In this document: positions 34,745 to 46,201 of the stretch, piece by piece
Numbering within the stretch: position 1 is the first letter of the stretch
Layout of the letters: each line of letters begins with the position of its first letter
Assembly: GCA_963969495.1 (NCBI GenBank)
Contig: OZ018329.1
Location: 66,657,243 to 66,721,242, forward strand
DNA length: 64,000 bases
Direction of reading: 5' to 3'
Source: Ceratothoa steindachneri
Lineage: Eukaryota > Arthropoda > Malacostraca > Isopoda > Cymothoidae
Translations under genes and position numbers: made by a program
Notes under the pieces: generated by a model
Told to the model about the DNA's origin: nothing
Database searches by the model: none
What the model saw: only the letters and a program-made list of their open reading frames with translations

Positions 34745-36752
34745 ATGGATGAATTTAAAAATAAAGTGTACCTCATTTTAAGGAATTTTTCCACTTCAAA
34801 CGGAGAGATAAGGAAGCTGGCAAACAAACTAAACGCAACTGTTGATGTGCTACATGGAAGAATCGAGGAAAATCTGATAAAGGGGACGGAATCCGAAGGT
34901 GGAGAGATGAATGATAGGCACGGGGTAATTAGAGAGAAAAAAATCGTATTCTAGACTCATTTTGGTATACCAGTCAGCAATCTAGTCCTGTCCGAAATAG
35001 AGCTCGTCCGAGGAGACCTAGAAAGCATTACAATGTTCCTTGCTCAAACATTTCCCATTATTAACTCCAATCAAGGAAACGAAAAATATCTTGATAGGTG
35101 ACTCTCGTAAAAATTCAGGATAACGAATTTAAAGCTCGTAATCTGCGAAAACCTAGGAACTTTTGCATGTGTGGTAGGTAAATCGATAAATAAATCAGAA
35201 AAATTGCCAAAATGAATGATCTAAGCATAATGATCACGTAATCCATAGGCTCATTGATGGAAACGACATTCAGCGATTCGATACTACGTCGGGGGGATAT
35301 TTCTTTCATTCAGGGATCTAATAAGCTCTTGCATGCAAATGTTCAATAAAGTAGAAGGAATTGCGATTATTTTTTGATTAAATGCAAGTTTAAAAAAACA
35401 CCCAAAGTCTAGTTAAACAAATGATTGCCTAAAACGTTTATATCAGGAAATTGGGGTTAAATATATATAATACTGGAATGAATTTTAAGATCAACCATCG
35501 CTATTTCAAGAAGACGGTATTCACTTCAATCAGGTTAGTAAGTCCGATAAGAAAAGTTATTGGATAAAAACACTCGAAAACTTTGTGGTACGGAAATGAT
35601 TAGTTCCGGCTGCTAAGCGGTACAAATAGAGGAACCAGGTGAAATAAATCCCACGACTCCTCCCGAAAGGCGAGATTACGGCAGTCAGGGAAACCATCAT
35701 GGCTCTAGAGAAATGGTCGTATAGCAATAAAATAAATTTAATTTCCTCCACACAAACGCGCAAACATAAGAAAAAAAGTCCTTGAATTTATTTGATCGTC
35801 TCATATTATCAGAAGAAAAACAACAATCATATGTAGTGATTATAATTTTTCAAACGCCAACTTTATAGCAAGCACGTGGGATAGGGAGGGAGAAAGACTT
35901 TCTTTTCCAACAGGTCGAAGAACCAAATATGGTCAAACATACTCAATTTAATACAATGTACGGATGAAAATTATGTGCAAAACGTTCAAGTCGAAGAGCC
36001 GCTGTCGAATAGCAATCATAATGCGATTAGATTCGAAATAGAGGCAAGATTAATCGTAATAGAAAGTTCACAACTAATCTCCCTATTTGGGAACTGCAAT
36101 ATCGATTTGTTTCATGAGCGTATAATGACATACGATTACTGTAGCTACTTTCTAAATAAAAACGGTCAAGATATATATTCTGTGTTAAAGTGAATAGTGC
36201 TAACGATATATTCGGAATTAGTCAAAAGCGTGCATAAAAACCGAAGCAAATCTAAGAGATCTCCTTTGAATACTGACAAAATTATAAAGTTGATACCCTG
36301 GCAAAATCAACGATATAAAAATACTAAAAAACAACGTTAGAGAGTCAAATCGAGCGAATTATATTATATATAAGATTACTGTTAAAGAAAACCATTAGAA
36401 AAGTGACGAAAGGCTATGAAAGAATTCTCGCAGATAATTCTAAAAAAGACCCCAAGCGTTTTTATGATTACCTTAATAGTACAAACCCCACGAGATAGAG
36501 TTTAGGACCGATAAGGAGTAAAGACGGTCACCTATCAAATAGCATGGATGATTTTTTTAGAATATTCAATGCTCAGTTCATAGATGTTTTTACTGTTGAG
36601 GACATATTGTAGTTACCCACATTAAATAAAGAAATAATTTTAAGTGAAAATAAGATCATCTGTAACTCGCGTGTTAGCGAATGCACAATTATTGCTTATA
36701 TAGAGAAAATGAAACAAAAGAAGGCACCCTGGCCAGACTGTATATCACTAGG
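34745..36752 (+). pseudogene. Rex1/CR1-like LINE, 5' part (endonuclease end and RT start)
   Basis: Decayed plus-strand LINE. Recognisable pieces are the endonuclease C-terminus VEEPLSNSNHNAIRFEI (about 35985-36035, where the usual SDH catalytic triplet is SNH), the linker GYERILADNSKKDPKRFYDY (36410-36465), LGPIRSKDGHLSNSMDDFF, then the RT opening IEKMKQKKAPWPDCIS (36700-36750). A 69-codon frame at 34745-34954 (MDEFKNKVYLILRNFSTSNG) may be the remains of its ORF1. The element stops abruptly at about 36752 and resumes at about 42345 after an inserted LINE. Multiple stops are present throughout. Confidence 0.75.
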
Positions 36753-36754
36753 GC

Positions 36755-37010
36755 CAGGTTGTTCTGTGACAACTTGCCGGCCATCTGGAACACCATAAGT
36801 GGAAAGCTTCCGCTAAACATCCTCACCAGCTGCTCGGACTCCCTAAGAAGAGACCTTTCCAACCCTTCCAGACGTTCAGCCTTGAATATAGCGTACGTCC
36901 GGAGCCAGAAGAACATCGCAGATGCCGCCTCAAAGGCCTTCGGCCAAGTTCATTTAGCCTAGCTGGAAGTGGCGTCCTCTGATACTATATAAGGACGCCG
37001 CTTCCACCGG
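36755..37010 (+). other. RNase H-like retroelement fragment and TATA-bearing hairpin (tentative)
   Basis: The plus frame to 36962 reads ARLFCDNLPAIWN, later NIAYVRSQKNIADAASKAFG, which resembles the end of a retroelement RNase H (an acid in FCDN, another in the NIAD motif). Directly after the stop, GGAAGTGGCGTCCT (36964-36977) and AGGACGCCGCTTCC (36991-37004) can pair over 14 positions, with a loop containing CTATATAA. The combination of a coding end, then a TATA-like box, suggests the 3' end and LTR start of some retroelement. Family unknown and confidence low. Confidence 0.3.
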
Positions 37011-37394
37011 AGGCGGCATTGCTGTTGACTGCTATTGTCTGCCTTACCAAGCTGACTCCCGCTTTGTAAAGCCATCTTCAAAAAATTTATAAAGTGAATT
37101 TTTACCGAGATTTGTGAACAGAGTGACTTAGCTTGTTGATTGTAGTGCGAACGTTTGTTCATCGACCGATTCATACATCGACCACTGGCTTGCTTTGATT
37201 TGCTACGGTGCGGGGACGGATCTTCGCTCCTACGTGGATCAATATATTGAGGTAAAGTGATTTTTGTATTGGACATTGACCCTTTTGATCTCCTCCACCT
37301 CTTTTTTCCCTCACCACTATCCTATACAAGTGTCTTTTCATATATATTTTTTTCACATGTGTAAACACTTAGAGAGAGTTGGGATGGTTAAAAC

Positions 37395-38963
37395 ATGAGA
37401 GAGACCCTTCGAATAACTCTTCGGGTCCTCTCGGAGGGCCCGAAGCCAGACAGAGGAACGGTATTCGAAAAAATATATACAAACATTAAGATAGCACTGG
37501 TTCGACTTATTGACATTCCCAATGGTTACTCTGCCATTTGTGCGAGGGAGGCCGACTGTGAGGCCTTAACCTCAAGCAAGGCAGTTGAATGCCTTCAGAC
37601 GATTAACCTAAAACCACACACGCCACCACAAATTAAGACACACCGTAGTGTCATCTGCCGGCGCCTCGACTCTTGGGTTGGGAGCCACTCTGCGGATGAC
37701 ATTAAAAACGAACTGGAAAGGAACCACCCTTGGGCGAAAGTTGCTGAGGTTTTAAAATTTAAAACGTACACGCACGTCTTTAAGGTTGTTTTTGAAGATA
37801 CGGCTATGGCACAAAAGGCAAAGGAACAAGGACTATTGTTATTCAGTGTAAGAATTTGCTCGGAACAGATAGAGAGGAAGGAGTTTGTCGACTTACAAAT
37901 GTGCTTTAGGTGCTATAAGTACGGCAAACACACCACCTCAAACTGTCCAGAAAAGAAAGACCTGACGCTTTGCTCCCTATGTGCAGGTCGCAACCATTTT
38001 TGGCGCGACTGCAAAAGCACAACAACACCGAAATGCCTAAACTGTGAAGGCCCCCACCGGACTATGTCCATGGCGTGCCCGATCAGAAAAGCTGAAATCC
38101 TTAAAGAAACCAACTCAAGACGCGAGTCTGAGGAAAAAAAGGTTAATTCAACCTACGCCAAGGTCGCTAAAGCCGCTATCGCCGAAACAAACAGCCAGAG
38201 AACATACCTCCACATTGAAAACGAACACTCCACAAAAATTATGTGCTGCATTTATTATGCACACATAGCGAACATAACACGCCCAGGAACTTTCGCAACC
38301 GAAGTCAATCGTATGCTTGTAAAGAACGGCCTACAGGAGATGTGGTTCCCCGACAACCCGCCGTCAGAGGAGGTTATGCGCATAAGTGTAGCCCCTCAGT
38401 GCCCAGAACCGTGCCAAAAGGTACCCACCCCAAAAAACACAGCCATCTCACGTGACCCACGACTCAACAAGAACAAAAATACGACACAGACAGAAAAACA
38501 AGCGCCACTCACACCCCCCAAAACTGACACAGTTACACCAAAAACACAAGAACAAACACCAACAAAGGAAGCAGTGCGACCGAAAGAGACCAGGTCTCCG
38601 AGGTCGAGGAAGACATCAAAAACACGTGGCCCCAGGTCAACCTCCTCATCTCGAGGCAGAGAGACCCTAAAATACCACTCGAGAGGTTTCAATTTGAAAC
38701 TTTATGCTCCCGAATCGGCCCCTTTCCCCACTGAAATCGAGTCTCACGAAGTATCCGATGGCCTAAAAACCGGAAGATACAAGTGGGAATGCTCCGATTC
38801 AGTGCCGGAACGGCAAGTTGAGGAGGCTCTCTCGAGAAACATGGTTAAACTGACCACCGACTGCTTCCATACAATCACGGATACAGAATTCAGGAAAAAA
38901 CGTAATGGCAGGGAGCGCACCCCGCCCAGTACACCACATGGGGCTAAAGTGGACCGCGAATAA
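37395..38963 (+). CDS. LINE ORF1, nucleic-acid-binding protein with three zinc knuckles
   Basis: This intact 522-codon frame encodes the RNA-binding, chaperone-like protein of the retrotransposition complex. The N-terminal half holds an RRM-like/pre-knuckle region (HVFKVVFEDTAMAQKAKEQG, about residues 133-152) typical of insect and crustacean Jockey/I-group ORF1. Residues about 170-229 hold three knuckles: CFRCYKYGKHTTSNC (one extra residue before His), CSLCAGRNHFWRDC (CX2CX4HX4C) and CLNCEGPHRTMSMAC (CX2CX3HX6C). The C-terminal 290 residues are proline-, threonine- and lysine-rich (KTDTVTPKTQEQTPTKEAV) and probably disordered. The start at 37395 follows a leader without competing ATGs close by. 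No stop or shift was seen. Function follows from the family; activity was not tested. Confidence 0.85.
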   Translation: MRETLRITLRVLSEGPKPDRGTVFEKIYTNIKIALVRLIDIPNGYSAICAREADCEALTSSKAVECLQTINLKPHTPPQIKTHRSVICRRLDSWVGSHSADDIKNELERNHPWAKVAEVLKFKTYTHVFKVVFEDTAMAQKAKEQGLLLFSVRICSEQIERKEFVDLQMCFRCYKYGKHTTSNCPEKKDLTLCSLCAGRNHFWRDCKSTTTPKCLNCEGPHRTMSMACPIRKAEILKETNSRRESEEKKVNSTYAKVAKAAIAETNSQRTYLHIENEHSTKIMCCIYYAHIANITRPGTFATEVNRMLVKNGLQEMWFPDNPPSEEVMRISVAPQCPEPCQKVPTPKNTAISRDPRLNKNKNTTQTEKQAPLTPPKTDTVTPKTQEQTPTKEAVRPKETRSPRSRKTSKTRGPRSTSSSRGRETLKYHSRGFNLKLYAPESAPFPTEIESHEVSDGLKTGRYKWECSDSVPERQVEEALSRNMVKLTTDCFHTITDTEFRKKRNGRERTPPSTPHGAKVDRE

Positions 38964-39013
38964 GTGACCACTTTAATCCCACATACATAAAAAACCCAAA
39001 AACGTTACACAAA

Positions 39014-41764
39014 ATGACTGACAGACTAACAATAATACAGATGAATGTCGATGGGTGGGACGGAAAAGGTTCCATCTATGGCAACATCTTGCGACAAAAT
39101 GACCCCGACATAATACTCATTAATGAACACGGAATGACCGCTCATAAAGAAATAAAAATTTTTCAATACGACGTCATAAGCAAAAATCATAGTCAGGAAC
39201 GGTATGACGGCTGCGCAATAGCCGTCAAAAAAAGTATAAAATACAAAAGACTACCAGACTTAGACGAATCCTACCTTGCCATTGAGGTAGGCACTACCCT
39301 GGGGGGTCTAGTCGTGGCCACGGGGTACCAACCCCCAAGACGCGGCTATGTACCCCTGCATAACCTTCTACAGGTCTTCAGCCATAAAAAGAATGTAATC
39401 TTTGCTGGAGATCTGAACGCAAGGTGTGCAGCGTCAGGGTATACCTCCTACAACAATGCGGGTAGGAACATTGAATTCTTACTAGACAGAAAATACGGGA
39501 CTAGAATTGGACCAGAATTCCCGACATTTATTACAGGTAATGCAGCAACGAAGCCTGATATTGTTTAATCCAGTATCAGGTTTCCATATAACTATTACAT
39601 TGAACCAGGCTTCGTTATTCCAAGCGACCACCAGGCAGTTAGAATCATAATTGGCGTAAATCCCATTCAAATTGCAATCCCAGAACGCAAAAGCTATAAG
39701 CAGGCGAACTGGGAAAGCTACAGAAACTACCTTCTAAATTATATCCCAGACCCTTTAATAGATGCAAATTTAGAAGAGATAGATGACGAGCTGGATAAAA
39801 TCACTGACCTCCTTATAAAAGCAGATAAAAATAGCATTCCCCGCATTAAATCTAAAACCCTTTCAGCTCCTATTTGGACTCCTCCCATGAAAGCCCTGGC
39901 CCAGGAACATAAGGACCTGTCCAATGTAATAGCGCTGATAGGCCCCGACCACAATTCCCATAGACGAATGAGACAGATAAAAGACGAACTCCAGACACTC
40001 ATTACAGACCAACAAATACAGGTATGGGACGGACTAATTGAGGGACTTGACATAGAGAGAGACGCACGAACTTTTTGGCAGACTTACAAACGGTTAAAAG
40101 GACAACCCCCTCAAAAGAAAATTGTACTTAAACGTGACGACAAAGAAATTGACGAGACTACAGAGATTGAGGAAATTTTTAGGATTTTCTGGTCTTCAAT
40201 CTTTAAAATTACCCCCGAAGAAAATGACAATTATGACCTCGAATTCGAAAATGACATTATCCAACAGCTAAACACGCAAATACATAAAACCTCCCCTCAT
40301 CATTGTGTATTGCAAGAAAGGGCGATGGAGGGCTATGGGAGTAAAATTACTGCCCAAGAGTTCTCCGCCGCACTAAAATCCTTTCGTCAAAGAGCACCGG
40401 GTACCACGGGGCTGACCAGGGAGAATTTCATTAAGGCCCCGCCTAATGTTCTGAGTGGGCTTCTTAACATCATGAATGCCGCTCTGAACACAGGCTATTT
40501 TCCCGACCAGTGGAAAGTGGCCAAGATGATCTTCCTTCCCAAATCGGGAAAGCCCCCGGACTGCCCTGCAAACTTCCGGCCGATATCTCTCTTAGAATTT
40601 GCTGGCAAAGTCTTCGAGAAAATATTGGCAAATAGGGTCAACTCTTTTCTTGACGAAGCCAACCTGCACAACGAGCAGCAGCACGGCTTCAGAAAGAAAA
40701 GAAGGACTGACACGGCACTAGCCGTTATTACGGAAAAACTTGCAAACATCAAAGCAAGTAAAAGGCATGCCGACCTGGTGCTCCGCGATGTCAAAAAAGC
40801 TTTTGAAAAAGTTTGGAAAAGAGGCTTGCAATTTAAGATCCTGCAAGTGGGCCTCGACCCCATACTTGAAAGGATCCTATGCGATTATATAATGGAGAGG
40901 AGAGCGTATATACAGTTCAAAGAGCACAAAGGCCCCGAGTTCGAGCTCGAATCTGGGGTCCCACAAGGGGGGTGTCTCTTCTCCCTTTTATACAACATAT
41001 ATACACGCGACCTACCACAACCTCTTTCCGAAGGTACGATATACGTTCAGTTCGCTGACGATATATCGCAAATTTGTACAGCCGCCTACGTTCACAGGGA
41101 ATTTATGGCGAATAATACGGCTAGGGAGATTTCCAACATCAACTCTTTCGAGAGGAAATGGAAGATTTCGACCAATGCCCCAAAATTCAAAATAATTCCC
41201 ATGTTTCGCAAGACCTTCAATGATATACGGGTAGAGGGGGAGAGAATCCCCTACTGCTCGGAAGGGACGGTTCTGGGGCTCAAAATCACCACAGGAGGAT
41301 ACAAGAGTCATATCGGACGAACAGTCGCGAATGTCAAGAGAGATTTGAGGGAGTTTTATAGGTTCATGGACCTAACCCGCTCAAATAAGCTCAAGATATT
41401 CAATGCGTGCATTCGCTCGAGACTCTTGTACCCCCCGGTGCCGTTGAATGCGTGCGCCAGGACCCACATTGCGAAACTACAAACCATCCAGAACAAGGCG
41501 GTTTTACTCATTACAAATACCCGAAGAAGAGAACACAAAAAACAGAGGGAGCTCCACGCCTCGGTTGGATTATCTCCGATCAACCTGGCGCTCCACGAGA
41601 GAGCTAAGAGGATATGGCAAGCCATTGGTGCGCGCTTGACCCCTGAATTCTCTCGTGCACACTTAGACATCGAGGCCGACAGACAAATAAGACCCTTTAA
41701 GAGCAGTAAATTACAGTCTGACGGTGACGTGACTCCCCATTACACACAACGCGATCGACAATAG
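39014..41764 (+). pseudogene. LINE ORF2, AP-endonuclease plus reverse transcriptase, one nonsense codon
   Basis: 917 codons in a single frame, interrupted only by TAA at 39566-39568 (codon 185). The endonuclease runs from residue 1: IIQMNVDGW (metal-binding Asn), LINEHGM (Glu), FAGDLNAR (Asp, Asn, about residue 133) and, past the stop, IPSDHQAV (catalytic Asp-His). The RT opens with FRQRAPGTTGLTREN and PDQWKVAKMIFLPKSGKPP, has NFRPISLLEFAGKVFEKIL, LRDVKKAFEKVW (first acid), SGVPQGGCLFSLLYNIY and QFADDISQI (FADD, about residues 680-683). The thumb ends near HIAKLQTIQNKAV and LSPINLALHERAKRIW. No RNase H domain follows. One codon separates it from an open frame, so it is a recently inactivated copy, or the stop is a read error or polymorphism. 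Confidence 0.88.
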
Positions 41765-42007
41765 ACGAGACTCAACCAACCAGTGTAATGTTAAAGTTTT
41801 TTAACTAAAATTCAACCTCACAAATGAAACAAATTCACTTAACTTTTTAATAATAATCAAAATAAAGCAAATTTCAAATTTCAAATTAACCTAAAATTTA
41901 GGAAAATTTAATATTTTTTCGAATACCCAAAGCGGGATGTAAAAACCCCGACTCTAAAAAAGGCTTGAATGCCAAAAACAAAATTCATCATCAAGATGAG
42001 AACCTTT

Positions 42008-42061
42008 AATCAAATCAGCAATGCTGATTTGATTAAATAAACTATAAATCTTATAGTTTAT
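42008..42061 (+). other. Two adjacent hairpins in the LINE 3' UTR
   Basis: AATCAAATCAGC (42008-42019) and GCTGATTTGATT (42023-42034) form a perfect 12-bp stem with a 3-nt loop. Two bases later, TAAACTATAA (42038-42047) and TTATAGTTTA (42051-42060) form a perfect 10-bp stem, also with a 3-nt loop. LINE 3' UTR hairpins can be the template feature recognised by the element's own RT, so that role is a reasonable inference. An AATAAA signal lies at 41861-41866. Confidence 0.75.
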
Positions 42062-42344
42062 AACACAAAGAAATCCAAAGAAAAAAACAAAAAAACAAAC
42101 AGAGATACCCTTTCACCAGGGATCTTTTATTCTTTCTTCTACACATCATCTATTCTTTAAACTCACTTCTTAACCACTTTACTCTCTTACTTTTTTCTCT
42201 CTAAGTTCTATCTTTTCATCTCTTATTATGTCCAATGTCCAGGCGGCATTGCTGTTTTACACCTCGTGGCTCCAACATCTCTGAATTATCTCTGACGCCC
42301 TCCGATCATCCCCATTCTTCTCCGAGCTTGTTTCTCTATGTTCA

Positions 42345-43340
42345 ACGGATTTTAATATAAATCTGATCTCAGTAACTTTAGTCCTATTAGACTAACTTCG
42401 GTAATTGGAAAAGACTTAGAATCAATAATCAGAGACTGGATGGTAGCCCACGAGCAGTTGACATAATTTATCTTGACTTTCAAAAGGCGATTAATTTAGT
42501 ATGGCATGAAAGGTTCTTAATTAAACTTAAATCGCACAAAATAACGGGAACAAATCTCAAAGGATAGAAAATTGGTATTTTCATCAGTCGCAGTGCGAAG
42601 TAATAATCGATGACAGTAACCAGTGGGGTTCCTCAGGAGTTAATTCTTAGCTCAATTTATTCATAATATACTGTATATTAACAATTTCAATAACTGATTA
42701 ATTAGTAAAATTTCTAAGTTCAAAGACAACCCCAAGATAGGAAACAATGATGCATCTAAATGATGAGCCTAAGCAAAATGGACGAGTGAACGGATAAAAA
42801 TGGAAAATTAATTGTAATATCTGAAATTCAAAAGGACCTTGGGGACTTCACATTGTCGGGTCAATGCGTGGAAGACACTAAAGCAGTAAATCAAATGCTA
42901 AGATACATCGAACTGAATTTTTTTAGAAGTCTAAAGAAATAATTTTATTTTTATACAAATAATTAGTTCGACCGCATCTAGAGTACGCAGTGCAATTTTG
43001 GTCTTCTAATATTAGCAAAGATTAGGAAAACTGAGTAAGAGTGCAACTTAGGAGGATCAAATTGATACTCGAAGTCCTTATAAAGAAGGACTTCACTACC
43101 TAAAACTATTATTTATTGATAGTAAAGGTTTACGCGGCCAGCTGATATGAAATTTTAGAAAGTTTTAAAACATTTATCAACATAGATTATACGTTATTTT
43201 TCGAGTGGATTACGAGGGGAATACCCGGCAAAATGGATACAACTTAGTTAATTAGCGATTCAACGAACGCATAGCACAAAAATGTTTACCTATGAAACCC
43301 TTAAACATGCGATAGCCTTCCCGACTGAGTTGTGGAAAGT
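42345..43340 (+). pseudogene. Rex1/CR1-like LINE, 3' part of the RT
   Basis: Continues the LINE broken at 36752. Plus-strand fragments are KSDLSNFSPIRLTSVIGKDL (about 42362-42420, the YRPISLTSV motif), VDIIYLDFQKAINLVWHERF (42455-42515; the AFD of the palm is AIN, so the acid is lost), NQWGSSGVNS in place of the PQGSVLGP loop, EIQKDLGDFTLSG, and VRPHLEYAVQFWSS-type sequence near 42970-43010. The FADD region cannot be read. Stops are frequent. About 50 codons between KAPxPDxIS and GDKSD are missing, presumably lost when something inserted. Confidence 0.75.
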
Positions 43341-43427
43341 TGATCAGTCAATATAATTGAAAATAGACTAGAATACAATTCATCTCTTCATTATTCCTAC
43401 TTTGTCTAATAATCTCTAATACTCTAT

Positions 43428-44300
<873 letters not shown>

Positions 44301-44302
44301 TG

Positions 44303-44532
44303 GACAGCCGAACCTGGGAACAATGCCTTATCTGCCCATAAGCCTAACTCAATCTGGCGAAGTCGGCGGATGGGGCGATCGGGGGAAGATAAACCTCCTT
44401 GTTCAAACATTGACTCGGGTGGCTGCGATAAAGCGCCAAGCTTCAAAGCGAAGATGCACGTGGGAGCATCGTGGTTTTAAATAACACGTGATAGGGGTTG
44501 AAATTAACGCGACCTCAACCCGTTCTATCACA
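44303..44532 (-). repeat. Element A 3' LTR, truncated
   Basis: Starts (minus) TGTGATAGAACGGGTTGAGG at 44532 and matches the 5' LTR until about 44303, where unrelated Penelope-like sequence begins. Roughly 1 kb of the LTR is missing. The tract at 44533-44544 is the plus-strand priming polypurine tract. Confidence 0.88.
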
Positions 44533-44946
44533 CCCCTCCATTCCGGGGTAAGTTGTCACTTCGAAAAAAGAGAGAAGGGACAACGATAGAGCTCCGTTTT
44601 GGGGAACTCGTTTTTTTGTACCAACCGTACCTTCCTGCACCCAACTAGTATTACCTCAATACATATGATTATTTTGATCTTTTGATCATAAGGGAAAATA
44701 GCCTTAAATACAAACTTAATAAAAATAAGGCATGGAACAATGAAATGATATAAAATTAGTACATATGGGACAAAATAATTTATACGTAATTAATGGGTAC
44801 AAATATATATACATACAAAAAAAAATAGACATTGAGCATTACAAAATTCAGACATATACATTAACTAATTATAATACAAGAGAATCTAATTTAAGTCTTA
44901 CAAGACGGTATATACCTACATGGAGATACTAATCCTATGAATACAA

Positions 44947-46172
44947 TTACTCTACGCTATTCGGTAACGCATTCCTACTGAGTGCGTTAGCGACCTGGTT
45001 ATCGGAACCTTTTATATAATTTATTTTAAATTGATACTCTTGCAAGAGTAAACTCCAGCGCATGATTCGACCGTTGGAGTGTCGCACATTCCTAATATAG
45101 GCTAACGGACGGTGGTCGGTTCCTATCTGAAATTCTTTTCCTATCAAGTACATTTTGAATTTGTCTATGACCCAGATAATTGATAGAGCTTCCTTTTCTA
45201 TAGTGGCATATCTCTTTTCGCGTGGTAATAATTGACGACTAGAATATGCAACTGGATGACTCGTTCCGTCATTCTCGTAATGAAGGAGTACACCTCCAAT
45301 GCCCTCGTTGGACGCGTCGGGCTTAATCCCAAAGGATTTTTCCGGGTTGGGCAACTTTAAAATGGTGCCAAAATGAGCTTACTCTTGAGCTGATTAAAAT
45401 GGGAAATAGCGACATGATTCCAACGTAAACTATCGGGAGGATTATTTTTTTAAAGGGGGCTGAGGGGCGCCAAAATTGCAGCAAAAACCGGAACAAATCG
45501 CTGATAGTGAGAAGCTGATCCTAGGAACGATCTTAATTGCTTCTTTGCAATCGGGAGGGGCATGTCGGCGATTGCCTTAATCTTGTTCTCCTAGGGACCT
45601 AACTTGCTTTGTCCTATTTTGAAACCCAAATATTTTATGGTTTCTTGGGCAAAATGGCATTTGCGATGGCCAATGGTGAGGCCATTTTCGCGCAGTCGCT
45701 CGAAAAGAGCTAATAGGATGGTTAAATGGTAACTCCATTCAAATAGTTCTTGTAGCTGACTCTTTTGATGTGGTGTCAGCTGCGCGTCAATATCCAGGTC
45801 AGAGGGTTCCAAGGACTCGCCTGGTAGGGAAGGAGGAGGGTAATCGGAATCAGGTTGGGTGCACACTATCTGTATTACATTAAGGGACTCCGCGGGGTAA
45901 TCTTCTTCAAGCGCCGATGTTTCGTCCAGTTCTACAAAGGTATCTCCATGGGTGCGTTGGGGGTTCTTTTTTTCTTGGGGTCCACGGACAGTCTCCGTGT
46001 CGTTGTCTTGGGCCTTCTCGCCTAAGGGTGTTAGTAATTCACACTCCTTTTGTGCCGTCCTAAAGTCCTGGTTAGGGGTCTCCGAGAAATCGGACGGTAT
46101 CGGGGTTCTGATGGGGACGGGCTCCTGGGCTTCTTTCTTAGCTCGGCCTCGAGGAAGGACGGCCTGAGACAC
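44947..46172 (-). pseudogene. Element A pol remnant: linker, RT thumb and RNase H
   Basis: 46172-45591 reads without a stop from an acidic linker (DETSALEEDYPAESLNV, also present in element B between integrase and RT) through LTPHQKSQLQELFE and then jumps directly to SYHLTILLALFERLRENGLT and ETIKYLGFKIG. The RT fingers and palm, including the catalytic YxDD, are gone, but the join keeps the frame. After a stop and shift, 45354-44947 is an open RNase H: IKPDASNEGIGGVLL (acid 1), IEKEALSI (acid 2), IGTDHRPLAYI (acid 3) and GSDNQVANALSRN (acid 4). It ends NALPNSVE and stop. All RNase H acids look intact. Confidence 0.85.
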
Positions 46173-46201
46173 AGGGTCGGAACTTACTTGAGGGCTCTGT
46201 C

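Larger units (their letters stand above)
37027..42240 (+). mobile_element. Nearly intact two-ORF LINE (Jockey/I-group, APE type) with 16-bp target duplication
   Basis: AGGCGGCATTGCTGTT occurs exactly at 37011-37026 and 42241-42256. The flanking bases differ on both sides, the structure expected of a target-site duplication, giving a 5214-bp element. It has a 368-bp leader, ORF1 (37395-38963), a 50-bp gap, ORF2 (39014-41764) and a 476-bp 3' UTR with two hairpins. No poly-A tail is seen; the end is CT-rich. It sits within an older decayed Rex1-like LINE. It is GC-richer and far better preserved than its surroundings, so it is the youngest LINE here. Clade assignment is from ORF1 zinc knuckles and the lack of an RNase H domain, and is tentative. 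Confidence 0.82.

Noticed and set aside
39887..41764. A separate RT gene starting at 39887
   Set aside because: It is in the same frame as 39014-39568, split from it by one TAA; it is the rest of LINE ORF2.
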